From Zhengitettix transpicula (Eukaryota; Arthropoda; Insecta; Orthoptera; Tetrigidae), in assembly GCA_037074705.1 (NCBI GenBank), contig CM073590.1, positions 47,342,395-47,406,394 on the forward strand: a stretch of DNA of 64,000 nucleotides, written 5' to 3'. This document shows positions 19,582-30,227 of this stretch, piece by piece (position 1 is the first letter of the stretch; each line of letters starts with the position of its first letter). A program made the position numbers and the translations under genes. Under the pieces are notes generated by a model. That model worked only from the letters and a program-made list of their open reading frames with translations. It searched no databases and was not told the DNA's origin.

Positions 19582-19700
19582 GCCAACGGCCATACCACGT
19601 TGAAACCACCGGTTCTCGTCCGATCACCGAAGTTAAGCAACGTTGGGCATGGTTAGTACTTGGATGGGTGACCGCTTGGGAACACCATGTGTTGTTGGCT
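19582..19700 (+). rRNA. 5S rRNA, unit 1 (array edge, probably impaired)
   Basis: 119-bp 5S gene whose only difference from the other 13 is C instead of G at gene position 25 (19606). The immediate upstream region differs more: compared with the standard unit about 39 bp are missing, joining GTGAATTTA directly to ATTGAGTGTAAT, with further substitutions up to the start. The internal promoter and the following T-run (19704-19708) are intact. The upstream loss and edge position suggest low or no expression (inference). A LINE interrupts the spacer 100 bp downstream. Confidence 0.93.
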
Positions 19701-19787
19701 CCCTTTTTATTTTTACCGTTTTTACCTTAATGGACATTTCCCACAATTATAGTTAACATTACTCGTGGTCGTATCTGCCCTCACTTT

Positions 19788-19800
19788 GGCTACTTTCTTT
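19788..19800 (+). repeat. Target site duplication, left copy
   Basis: GGCTACTTTCTTT, identical to 20883-20895. In uninterrupted units this 13-mer occurs once at the same place. Confidence 0.93.
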
Positions 19801-20882
19801 TCTTTTTTTTTTTTTTCAATGGGCCAAAGGCCCTTAAAGACCGTGCCCCCTAGAAAGCACGCACGGCCAAGCATGGGGGTCTACCACTTTCTACACCCCC
19901 TCTGCACGTGCTGTTAGTAAACTAACTTGGAACACAAGGATTGGGAACTTGTGTTTGATCCGCACCTGAGGGCATAATACCCTTTAATACGGTCATTCAC
20001 GGAGATAGCTTGTGAGAGAGACAGAATGAAGAGCGTAGGGCTGAGGGAAAAAAGTGCCAATAATTCAACCTGAAGGGTCTCCTTACCGGGAAAAAAACCT
20101 CAGCGATAGTTAGATGGGTTGAAGGGCACAATGAGCTAGAATACTGCTCTTGCGCGACAGCAACATGCACATGGTTTTCTTGGTAGGAATAAGTTAGTAG
20201 TTGGTTGCGGGTATCATGCACGTCGATCCTCTTCTCGTCGGGGAGTCCGGATCTCCGCACACGTCCTGTAAAAACCGTAAGCAAGCGTGGTCAGTAAATC
20301 GTTATGAGCCGATCATGGGGTTCGGGGGGGAGGAGGAGGTGTTTTGGGCGTTTGTGTTTAGTGACGCGGGTGTGGTCATAATTGCCCAGTCGCCTTATGA
20401 TAGTGTTGTGTGAGAACTGTGTCTTGCTGTACAGGCGTTCAGCATGTTCTCTGATAACGTCCATTAATGGCAGAATGTTTAATTCGCGGTGGACGTCTTT
20501 AGTTCGTGCCCTCCAAGGTGCCTTGGCGATGATTTTGAGGACCTTGTTTTGTAAAACCTGGAGGCTACGTAGATGTGACTTGGCTGCATAGCCCCACACT
20601 GGTCCAGCATACGTCAGGATTGGCCGTATGAGTGTTAAGTATAGAGCGCGGGCTGTGGATGTGTTGAGGGTGCTTGTTCCGTTAGGCAATGGGTAGAGCT
20701 GTATCAGTCTAATGGTTGCTTTTCGAACGGTGTTAGTGGTATGGAGTCTCCATGTCAGGGCCGGATCAAATGAGACTCCAAGGTATTTAACCGTGTCTCG
20801 GAATTGAATCGGGCGCTTGTGGAGTGTGAGTGGACGACAGTCTTTATGTAGGCGTGCGTGTCGTGCCCTACGTGTAAGTAGG
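19801..20882 (-). mobile_element. 5'-truncated jockey-type LINE inserted in the 5S spacer
   Basis: 1082 bp absent from all other units and flanked by a 13-bp target duplication. Read on the minus strand it ends in a poly(A) tail (T-run 19803-19816) and begins inside the reverse transcriptase reading frame, so it was copied by target-primed reverse transcription and cut short at its 5' end. 19817-20290 is the 3' UTR. Unlike the R1/R2 elements of large rDNA, nothing here suggests specific targeting. Confidence 0.93.
20291..20881 (-). pseudogene. C-terminal fragment of a jockey-type LINE ORF2 protein
   Basis: The minus frame is open from the truncation point (about 20881) to the stop at 20291, about 196 codons, with no ATG start of its own. 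It reads VKYLGVSFDPALTWRLHTTN, then ARALYLTLIRPILTYAGPVW and GYAAKSHLRSLQVLQNKVLK, then IIAKAPW. The KYLGV..D..LTW, LIRP.LTY..PVWG and LQ..QNK.L..I..APW pattern is the region after the reverse transcriptase domain of jockey-clade LINEs (established for the family). The endonuclease and catalytic FADD regions are missing, so it is dead. Confidence 0.9.
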
Positions 20883-20895
20883 GGCTACTTTCTTT
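20883..20895 (+). repeat. Target site duplication, right copy
   Basis: GGCTACTTTCTTT matching 19788-19800 exactly; normal spacer resumes at 20896. Confidence 0.93.
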
Positions 20896-23820
20896 AAAAT
20901 AAACGCATTTATAAGACGGCGCTCGAATTGGTCACCGCTACATCTGGCAGCGAATGTGCGCACTAAGACGGGGACACGCTGCGAATCTCGATTGGCCGCC
21001 AATTTCAAACGAAACTATTTACTGATCGTCATTATGAGTTACACTACGAGTCCAGTCGTCGAAAAGCGTTTCATTTGGCTGCAGTGGTAGACGACGTACT
21101 AACATATGCACGGTCGTTGTTCGAATTGTAGTTCTGTTAGTCTTAGAATCTAGTAATTAAATCTATATAGGCTGCGCATAGGTTCTCACGTGCAAGGAAT
21201 AACTTCAACCGTACGTGGTGCACATATGACCTAATTTCCAGAAGAAAACAAAGAGGGTGTACCAGGCGAGTAGGGTCAGACGGAGAAATAATTATTCAAA
21301 AATTATTTACAAATAATGCGAATACGAACGATATTAATGTCGAACTAATAACTTTCGGGATCGCTGAGATTGCCAGCGTCACTATGTTCGAGGTAAAAGA
21401 AAATTTTCAAACTCTAACGGCCTGCAAAAGAAGCAAACGTTTCTGCAGAACGCCAAACCAACGCTAGAAAACCGAGAATAAATTTTTCATCCGCGAACGG
21501 AGCGCTAGTATATGATAGTTGTTTATTTATTCAGTAGTGTCCATGGCTCATACTACGTCTAAAATGAGTTTACGGTATTTAAAGTGTTACACGTACCTTC
21601 GGGAATTGATGTTTCTATCGGTTGTTTTGATATCGGCTGCGGGAGAGATTACTGACTGATGTATGGTCAAATATTTACGGTGATTTTGATTTGATTTCGT
21701 GACCTCATTTCCTTTACGTTGAACTCTTACGCCAAATGATCTCCATGAGATGTTACACTACTAGTGTAGTACTAGTTAGTTTAAATAAATAGAAACGCAC
21801 GGGAAAATGTTCCGCCATAATCCTGAGTTCTCAATCAGACGATAAACTGCACAATATAAAACATAATTTTTTACCTTTTCAAGTAATCTAATTGAAATAA
21901 TTAAAGTTGTTTTACTTAAACCTAGAATAACAATAGCTCGCTTCGGTTAAAAGTCGCTATCAATCTGTTTTTATATGTATAAATTTGAGGAAATAAATAT
22001 TTATGTTTCTGCGGTTTAATATCAAACCAAAATGTTAGAAACAAATGTCGTCATACATTGCGTGGAGGCATTTTTCGTGTTTTTGACAATGGACGTTCCG
22101 AATTACGGCTTTGTCTCAAGATTAAAATTAAGTAGTCAATATCAAGCAGCAGTGTTAACTTAGTTTCAAACCTCATATTGCACTTAAAATGCGACTTGTG
22201 TCTTTAAAAAATAACATACGGTTCCGTATTTGATCCAAGACCGCTCACTTCTCTCTCCGAAATTCAATGTCGGGGGTAATTTTAAAATTCCCTTTTGTTA
22301 TAACGTTTTTGTTGAATGGGACTGGAAGTTTAGGCGCGCACAAGAACGTGCCGGCCAACGATACATAAAGCGAAATATGTTTGTTAATTCTAGGTTAAAC
22401 GTGAAATGGATCAGAGCATCGTGATGATATTACTAGCGAAGCTTTGTGCATTCACACACAAGACTTTCTGAAATGGCGAAGTGATATTTTTTCATCTTTA
22501 TAATTTATTTAATTTGAATCCCGTACTATTGATAGAGCGCAATCGGCCGTTTTATATAATTTAAATGGTTATGTCTATGAGTTGTAATGGAAATAATTTA
22601 ATGTTGGACAATCACTTGTCTAAAGCAGTTCTAAATACGTCTTGTTGTTGGATGGTACAATAATCTATTTATCTGGTATTTATATTAAAGTTGTGATTGA
22701 TCAAATGGTTTTAAAATTGTCCACAGTTTTCGATTGGTTGTGTAAAAAAGTCTACATGCAAATACTGTAAAAACAAAAGGTGCGTGTGGTGCATCAAGAT
22801 TGACGAAGAAAGAAGAAACGCGATAAAAGTTTTACTGATAAACTATTCTGCTTTGGACTGGGTTAAGAAATACAGAAACCTTGAAGTAATTATATATAAC
22901 TGCTTAGATTTCATGTTCGATAAATACTCAATAAAATGGCTAAAGTGTAAATTGAATATGCATATTACTAAAATAATTCAGACTTCAGGGAAAGAATTGC
23001 CATTAAATTTAAGAGCAGTGACACATTTGAGGCTACTGTTCCACATTAATACAGTGGTGAACAATAAATTAATTGGTACATCTACACAAACATTATGATA
23101 GAGGAACGATATCGGTATTAAATCAAACGATGAGTGAAGAAGATGTCGGCAAAATGTGAAACACATGAAAGTACATATGAGTAGAAAGTCACGTGCAAAG
23201 TGATGTATTAACAATAATTTATAGATTAGGTATTAATCAGTAGAAACTGGGGGAAAAAAAGAAACGTATTCACTTTCCTTTACAGGCTCTAAACCTGATC
23301 ATTAGCAGACGATGTAAAGTATTTTGTGATAAGTAGCATAATTCAGGCATATTCCACAAGTGTAATTTCACAAGGAAAAAAAGGTTGTTAGTAAAGGTAT
23401 CAAATCGATATTTGAAAGTGGACAATAAATTTCCTGATGAAATGGAACAGTTCGGGTCAGAAAGACAATTTAGGGAAAGAGTAGGTATGTATACTGTCAG
23501 GAAGCAGTAAAATATAATAGACAAGATTGTTATTTAAAATGATTGTTGTTTATGTTACGAACTGTATGTAGAAGAATCTGTTATGAAAAACATTTCATTT
23601 GTAACGAAACATAGGGATAATGCTATATGTAACGAAAAGTAAATAAATGAAGTGAGATAGCGTAATGCTTCCTGTTTTGATTAACGGATAGCGATGAATA
23701 AGAGTATACAAAATTCATTTTGTGGGAAATCTCTGTGAAGCGAGATTAATTAAGTGAATTTATAATTGTATTACACGTAAGGAGGGATGTAGTATTGGCT
23801 TATTGAGAGTAATGTTCTCG

Positions 23821-23939
23821 GCCAACGGCCATACCACGTTGAAAGCACCGGTTCTCGTCCGATCACCGAAGTTAAGCAACGTTGGGCATGGTTAGTACTT
23901 GGATGGGTGACCGCTTGGGAACACCATGTGTTGTTGGCT
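23821..23939 (+). rRNA. 5S rRNA, unit 2 (reference copy)
   Basis: Large-subunit ribosomal 5S RNA, transcribed by RNA polymerase III. The ends pair as helix I: bases 1-9 (GCCAACGGC) with 110-118, using two G-U pairs. Internal control region as in other animals: box A around gene positions 50-61 (AGTTAAGCAACG), an intermediate element near 67-72, and box C around 80-97 (TGGATGGGTGACCGCTTG), the TFIIIA-binding block. TCTCGTCCGATCACCGAAGT at 33-52 is the typical insect loop sequence. A run of five T follows 3 bp after the gene. All later copies are identical in the gene. Confidence 0.98.
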
Positions 23940-23942
23940 CCC

Positions 23943-23947
23943 TTTTT
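23943..23947 (+). terminator. Pol III terminator, T-run after 5S
   Basis: TTTTTA just after the gene end, with a second T-run following. The same run lies at the same offset behind all 14 genes. Confidence 0.85.
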
Positions 23948-24219
23948 ATTTTTACCGTTTTTACCTTAATGGACATTTCCCACAATTATAGTTAACATTA
24001 CTCGTGGTCGTATCTGCCCTCACTTTGGCTACTTTCTTTAAAATAAACGCATTTATAAGACGGCGCTCGAATTGGTCACCGCTACATCTGGCAGCGAATG
24101 TGCGCACTAAGACGGGGACACGCTGCGAATCTCGATTGGCCGCCAATTTCAAACGAAACTATTTACTGATCGTCATTATGAGTTACACTACGAGTCCAGT
24201 CGTCGAAAAGCGTTTCATT

Positions 24220-24271
24220 TGGCTGCAGTGGTAGACGACGTACTAACATATGCACGGTCGTTGTTCGAATT
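24220..24271 (+). other. tRNA-like A and B boxes in the 5S spacer
   Basis: TGGCTGCAGTGG (24220-24231) fits the Pol III A-box pattern TGGC..AGTGG, followed by TAGACG as in a D-arm. GTTCGAATT (24263-24271) fits the B box. They start 43 bp apart, as in a tRNA. The T-arm stem does not pair well and no acceptor stem closes, so this is at most a tRNA or SINE-head relic. Present in every unit at the same offset. Confidence 0.35.
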
Positions 24272-24903
24272 GTAGTTCTGTTAGTCTTAGAATCTAGTAA
24301 TTAAATCTATATAGGCTGCGCATAGGTTCTCACGTGCAAGGAATAACTTCAACCGTACGTGGTGCACATATGACCTAATTTCCAGAAGAAAACAAAGAGG
24401 GTGTACCAGGCGAGTAGGGTCAGACGGAGAAATAATTATTCAAAAATTATTTACAAATAATGCGAATACGAACGATATTAATGTCGAACTAATAACTTTC
24501 GGGATCGCTGAGATTGCCAGCGTCACTATGTTCGAGGTAAAAGAAAATTTTCAAACTCTAACGGCCTGCAAAAGAAGCAAACGTTTCTGCAGAACGCCAA
24601 ACCAACGCTAGAAAACCGAGAATAAATTTTTCATCCGCGAACGGAGCGCTAGCATATGATAGTTGTTTATTTATTCAGTAGTGTCCATGGCTCATACTAC
24701 GTCTAAAATGAGTTTACGGTATTTAAAGTGTTACACGTACCTTCGGGAATTGATGTTTCTATCGGTTGTTTTGATATCGGCTGCGGGAGAGATTACTGAC
24801 TGATGTATGGTCAAATATTTACGGTGATTTTGATTTGATTTCGTGACCTCATTTCCTTTACGTTGAACTCTTACGCCAAATGATCTCCATGAGATGTTAC
24901 ACT

Positions 24904-24920
24904 ACTAGTGTAGTACTAGT
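24904..24920. repeat. Small hairpin in the spacer
   Basis: ACTAGT-GTAGT-ACTAGT: a 6-bp perfect stem with a 5-base loop, kept in all units. May be chance. Confidence 0.4.
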
Positions 24921-26964
24921 TAGTTTAAATAAATAGAAACGCACGGGAAAATGTTCCGCCATAATCCTGAGTTCTCAATCAGACGATAAACTGCACAATA
25001 TAAAACATAATTTTTTACCTTTTCAAGTAATCTAATTGAAATAATTAAAGTTGTTTTACTTAAACCTAGAATAACAATAGCTCGCTTCGGTTAAAAGTCG
25101 CTATCAATCTGTTTTTATATGTATAAATTTGAGGAAATAAATATTTATGTTTCTGCGGTTTAATATCAAACCAAAATGTTAGAAACAAATGTCGTCATAC
25201 ATTGCGTGGAGGCATTTTTCGTGTTTTTGACAATGGACGTTCCGAATTACGGCTTTGTCTCAAGATTAAAATTAAGTAGTCAATATCAAGCAGCAGTGTT
25301 AACTTAGTTTCAAACCTCATATTGCACTTAAAATGCGACTTGTGTCTTTAAAAAATAACATACGGTTCCGTATTTGATCCAAGACCGCTCACTTCTCTCT
25401 CCGAAATTCAATGTCGGGGGTAATTTTAAAATTCCCTTTTGTTATAACGTTTTTGTTGAATGGGACTGGAAGTTTAGGCGCGCACAAGAACGTGCCGGCC
25501 AACGATACATAAAGCGAAATATGTTTGTTAATTCTAGGTTAAACGTGAAATGGATCAGAGCATCGTGATGATATTACTAGCGAAGCTTTGTGCATTCACA
25601 CACAAGACTTTCTGAAATGGCGAAGTGATATTTTTTCATCTTTATAATTTATTTAATTTGAATCCCGTACTATTGATAGAGCGCAATCGGCCGTTTTATA
25701 TAATTTAAATGGTTATGTCTATGAGTTGTAATGGAAATAATTTAATGTTGGACAATCACTTGTCTAAAGCAGTTCTAAATACGTCTTGTTGTTGGATGGT
25801 ACAATAATCTATTTATCTGGTATTTATATTAAAGTTGTGATTGATCAAATGGTTTTAAAATTGTCCACAGTTTTCGATTGGTTGTGTAAAAAAGTCTACA
25901 TGCAAATACTGTAAAAACAAAAGGTGCGTGTGGTGCATCAAGATTGACGAAGAAAGAAGAAACGCGATAAAAGTTTTACTGATAAACTATTCTGCTTTGG
26001 ACTGGGTTAAGAAATACAGAAACCTTGAAGTAATTATATATAACTGCTTAGATTTCATGTTCGATAAATACTCAATAAAATGGCTAAAGTGTAAATTGAA
26101 TATGCATATTACTAAAATAATTCAGACTTCAGGGAAAGAATTGCCATTAAATTTAAGAGCAGTGACACATTTGAGGCTACTGTTCCACATTAATACAGTG
26201 GTGAACAATAAATTAATTGGTACATCTACACAAACATTATGATAGAGGAACGATATCGGTATTAAATCAAACGATGAGTGAAGAAGATGTCGGCAAAATG
26301 TGAAACACATGAAAGTACATATGAGTAGAAAGTCACGTGCAAAGTGATGTATTAACAATAATTTATAGATTAGGTATTAATCAGTAGAAACTGGGGGAAA
26401 AAAAGAAACGTATTCACTTTCCTTTACAGGCTCTAAACCTGATCATTAGCAGACGATGTAAAGTATTTTGTGATAAGTAGCATAATTCAGGCATATTCCA
26501 CAAGTGTAATTTCACAAGGAAAAAAAGGTTGGTAGTAAAGGTATCAAATCGATATTTGAAAGTGGACAATAAATTTCCTGATGAAATGGAACAGTTCGGG
26601 TCAGAAAGACAATTTAGGGAAAGAGTAGGTATGTATACTGTCAGGAAGCAGTAAAATATAATAGACAAGATTGTTATTTAAAATGATTGTTGTTTATGTT
26701 ACGAACTGTATGTAGAAGAATCTGTTATGAAAAACATTTCATTTGTAACGAAACATAGGGATAATGCTATATGTAACGAAAAGTAAATAAATGAAGTGAG
26801 ATAGCGTAATGCTTCCTGTTTTGATTAACGGATAGCGATGAATAAGAGTATACAAAATTCATTTTGTGGGAAATCTCTGTGAAGCGAGATTAATTAAGTG
26901 AATTTATAATTGTATTACACGTAAGGAGGGATGTAGTATTGGCTTATTGAGAGTAATGTTCTCG

Positions 26965-27083
26965 GCCAACGGCCATACCACGTTGAAAGCACCGGTTCTC
27001 GTCCGATCACCGAAGTTAAGCAACGTTGGGCATGGTTAGTACTTGGATGGGTGACCGCTTGGGAACACCATGTGTTGTTGGCT
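26965..27083 (+). rRNA. 5S rRNA, unit 3
   Basis: Identical to the reference gene. The unit carries the common variants: C at offset 182, C in GCTAGCATA, GTTGGTAG late in the spacer and TGTGGGAAAT near its end. Confidence 0.97.
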
Positions 27084-30000
27084 CCCTTTTTATTTTTACC
27101 GTTTTTACCTTAATGGACATTTCCCACAATTATAGTTAACATTACTCGTGGTCGTATCTGCCCTCACTTTGGCTACTTTCTTTAAAATAAACGCATTTAT
27201 AAGACGGCGCTCGAATTGGTCACCGCTACATCTGGCAGCGAATGTGCGCACTAAGACGGGGACACGCTGCGAATCTCGATTGGCCGCCAATTTCAAACGA
27301 AACTATTTACTGATCGTCATTATGAGTTACACTACGAGTCCAGTCGTCGAAAAGCGTTTCATTTGGCTGCAGTGGTAGACGACGTACTAACATATGCACG
27401 GTCGTTGTTCGAATTGTAGTTCTGTTAGTCTTAGAATCTAGTAATTAAATCTATATAGGCTGCGCATAGGTTCTCACGTGCAAGGAATAACTTCAACCGT
27501 ACGTGGTGCACATATGACCTAATTTCCAGAAGAAAACAAAGAGGGTGTACCAGGCGAGTAGGGTCAGACGGAGAAATAATTATTCAAAAATTATTTACAA
27601 ATAATGCGAATACGAACGATATTAATGTCGAACTAATAACTTTCGGGATCGCTGAGATTGCCAGCGTCACTATGTTCGAGGTAAAAGAAAATTTTCAAAC
27701 TCTAACGGCCTGCAAAAGAAGCAAACGTTTCTGCAGAACGCCAAACCAACGCTAGAAAACCGAGAATAAATTTTTCATCCGCGAACGGAGCGCTAGCATA
27801 TGATAGTTGTTTATTTATTCAGTAGTGTCCATGGCTCATACTACGTCTAAAATGAGTTTACGGTATTTAAAGTGTTACACGTACCTTCGGGAATTGATGT
27901 TTCTATCGGTTGTTTTGATATCGGCTGCGGGAGAGATTACTGACTGATGTATGGTCAAATATTTACGGTGATTTTGATTTGATTTCGTGACCTCATTTCC
28001 TTTACGTTGAACTCTTACGCCAAATGATCTCCATGAGATGTTACACTACTAGTGTAGTACTAGTTAGTTTAAATAAATAGAAACGCACGGGAAAATGTTC
28101 CGCCATAATCCTGAGTTCTCAATCAGACGATAAACTGCACAATATAAAACATAATTTTTTACCTTTTCAAGTAATCTAATTGAAATAATTAAAGTTGTTT
28201 TACTTAAACCTAGAATAACAATAGCTCGCTTCGGTTAAAAGTCGCTATCAATCTGTTTTTATATGTATAAATTTGAGGAAATAAATATTTATGTTTCTGC
28301 GGTTTAATATCAAACCAAAATGTTAGAAACAAATGTCGTCATACATTGCGTGGAGGCATTTTTCGTGTTTTTGACAATGGACGTTCCGAATTACGGCTTT
28401 GTCTCAAGATTAAAATTAAGTAGTCAATATCAAGCAGCAGTGTTAACTTAGTTTCAAACCTCATATTGCACTTAAAATGCGACTTGTGTCTTTAAAAAAT
28501 AACATACGGTTCCGTATTTGATCCAAGACCGCTCACTTCTCTCTCCGAAATTCAATGTCGGGGGTAATTTTAAAATTCCCTTTTGTTATAACGTTTTTGT
28601 TGAATGGGACTGGAAGTTTAGGCGCGCACAAGAACGTGCCGGCCAACGATACATAAAGCGAAATATGTTTGTTAATTCTAGGTTAAACGTGAAATGGATC
28701 AGAGCATCGTGATGATATTACTAGCGAAGCTTTGTGCATTCACACACAAGACTTTCTGAAATGGCGAAGTGATATTTTTTCATCTTTATAATTTATTTAA
28801 TTTGAATCCCGTACTATTGATAGAGCGCAATCGGCCGTTTTATATAATTTAAATGGTTATGTCTATGAGTTGTAATGGAAATAATTTAATGTTGGACAAT
28901 CACTTGTCTAAAGCAGTTCTAAATACGTCTTGTTGTTGGATGGTACAATAATCTATTTATCTGGTATTTATATTAAAGTTGTGATTGATCAAATGGTTTT
29001 AAAATTGTCCACAGTTTTCGATTGGTTGTGTAAAAAAGTCTACATGCAAATACTGTAAAAACAAAAGGTGCGTGTGGTGCATCAAGATTGACGAAGAAAG
29101 AAGAAACGCGATAAAAGTTTTACTGATAAACTATTCTGCTTTGGACTGGGTTAAGAAATACAGAAACCTTGAAGTAATTATATATAACTGCTTAGATTTC
29201 ATGTTCGATAAATACTCAATAAAATGGCTAAAGTGTAAATTGAATATGCATATTACTAAAATAATTCAGACTTCAGGGAAAGAATTGCCATTAAATTTAA
29301 GAGCAGTGACACATTTGAGGCTACTGTTCCACATTAATACAGTGGTGAACAATAAATTAATTGGTACATCTACACAAACATTATGATAGAGGAACGATAT
29401 CGGTATTAAATCAAACGATGAGTGAAGAAGATGTCGGCAAAATGTGAAACACATGAAAGTACATATGAGTAGAAAGTCACGTGCAAAGTGATGTATTAAC
29501 AATAATTTATAGATTAGGTATTAATCAGTAGAAACTGGGGGAAAAAAAGAAACGTATTCACTTTCCTTTACAGGCTCTAAACCTGATCATTAGCAGACGA
29601 TGTAAAGTATTTTGTGATAAGTAGCATAATTCAGGCATATTCCACAAGTGTAATTTCACAAGGAAAAAAAGGTTGGTAGTAAAGGTATCAAATCGATATT
29701 TGAAAGTGGACAATAAATTTCCTGATGAAATGGAACAGTTCGGGTCAGAAAGACAATTTAGGGAAAGAGTAGGTATGTATACTGTCAGGAAGCAGTAAAA
29801 TATAATAGACAAGATTGTTATTTAAAATGATTGTTGTTTATGTTACGAACTGTATGTAGAAGAATCTGTTATGAAAAACATTTCATTTGTAACGAAACAT
29901 AGGGATAATGCTATATGTAACGAAAAGTAAATAAATGAAGTGAGATAGCGTAATGCTTCCTGTTTTGATTAACGGATAGCGATGAATAAGAGTATACAAA

Positions 30001-30108
30001 ATTCATTTTGTGGGAAATCTCTGTGAAGCGAGATTAATTAAGTGAATTTATAATTGTATTACACGTAAGGAGGGATGTAGTATTGGCTTATTGAGAGTAA
30101 TGTTCTCG

Positions 30109-30227
30109 GCCAACGGCCATACCACGTTGAAAGCACCGGTTCTCGTCCGATCACCGAAGTTAAGCAACGTTGGGCATGGTTAGTACTTGGATGGGTGACC
30201 GCTTGGGAACACCATGTGTTGTTGGCT
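30109..30227 (+). rRNA. 5S rRNA, unit 4
   Basis: Identical to the reference gene. The spacer has the CAATCGCCCG variant (near 31978, shared only with unit 7) and is the first to end with the TGTTGGAAAT...GAGGCG pair of variants (33155-33172). Confidence 0.97.

Larger units (their letters stand above)
23940..26964 (+). repeat. Reference 5S spacer, about 3.0 kb
   Basis: Stands for the spacer of every unit. It has no recognisable snRNA, histone or other linked gene. The longest frame (unit offset 2107-2421, 104 codons; here 25928-26242) has no known domain. Structures seen: tRNA-like promoter boxes at 24220-24271, a GC-richer stretch just after the gene (24060-24250), a small hairpin at 24904-24920, and otherwise AT-rich DNA. 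ATGCAAAT, an octamer-type site, occurs at about 25900, but there is no evidence that it matters. Confidence 0.8.

Noticed and set aside
25583..25600. AGCTTTGTGCATTC in the 5S spacer as a U4 snRNA start
   Set aside because: Only about ten bases resemble U4; no stem or Sm site follows.
25928..26242. 104-codon frame present in every 5S unit (and smaller frames at unit offsets 140-560, 1553 and 2300-2850)
   Set aside because: Identity among units reflects homogenisation of the whole array, not selection on protein. There is no known domain, overlapping frames occur on both strands, and one minus frame is destroyed in unit 12 by the 2-bp deletion without other consequence.
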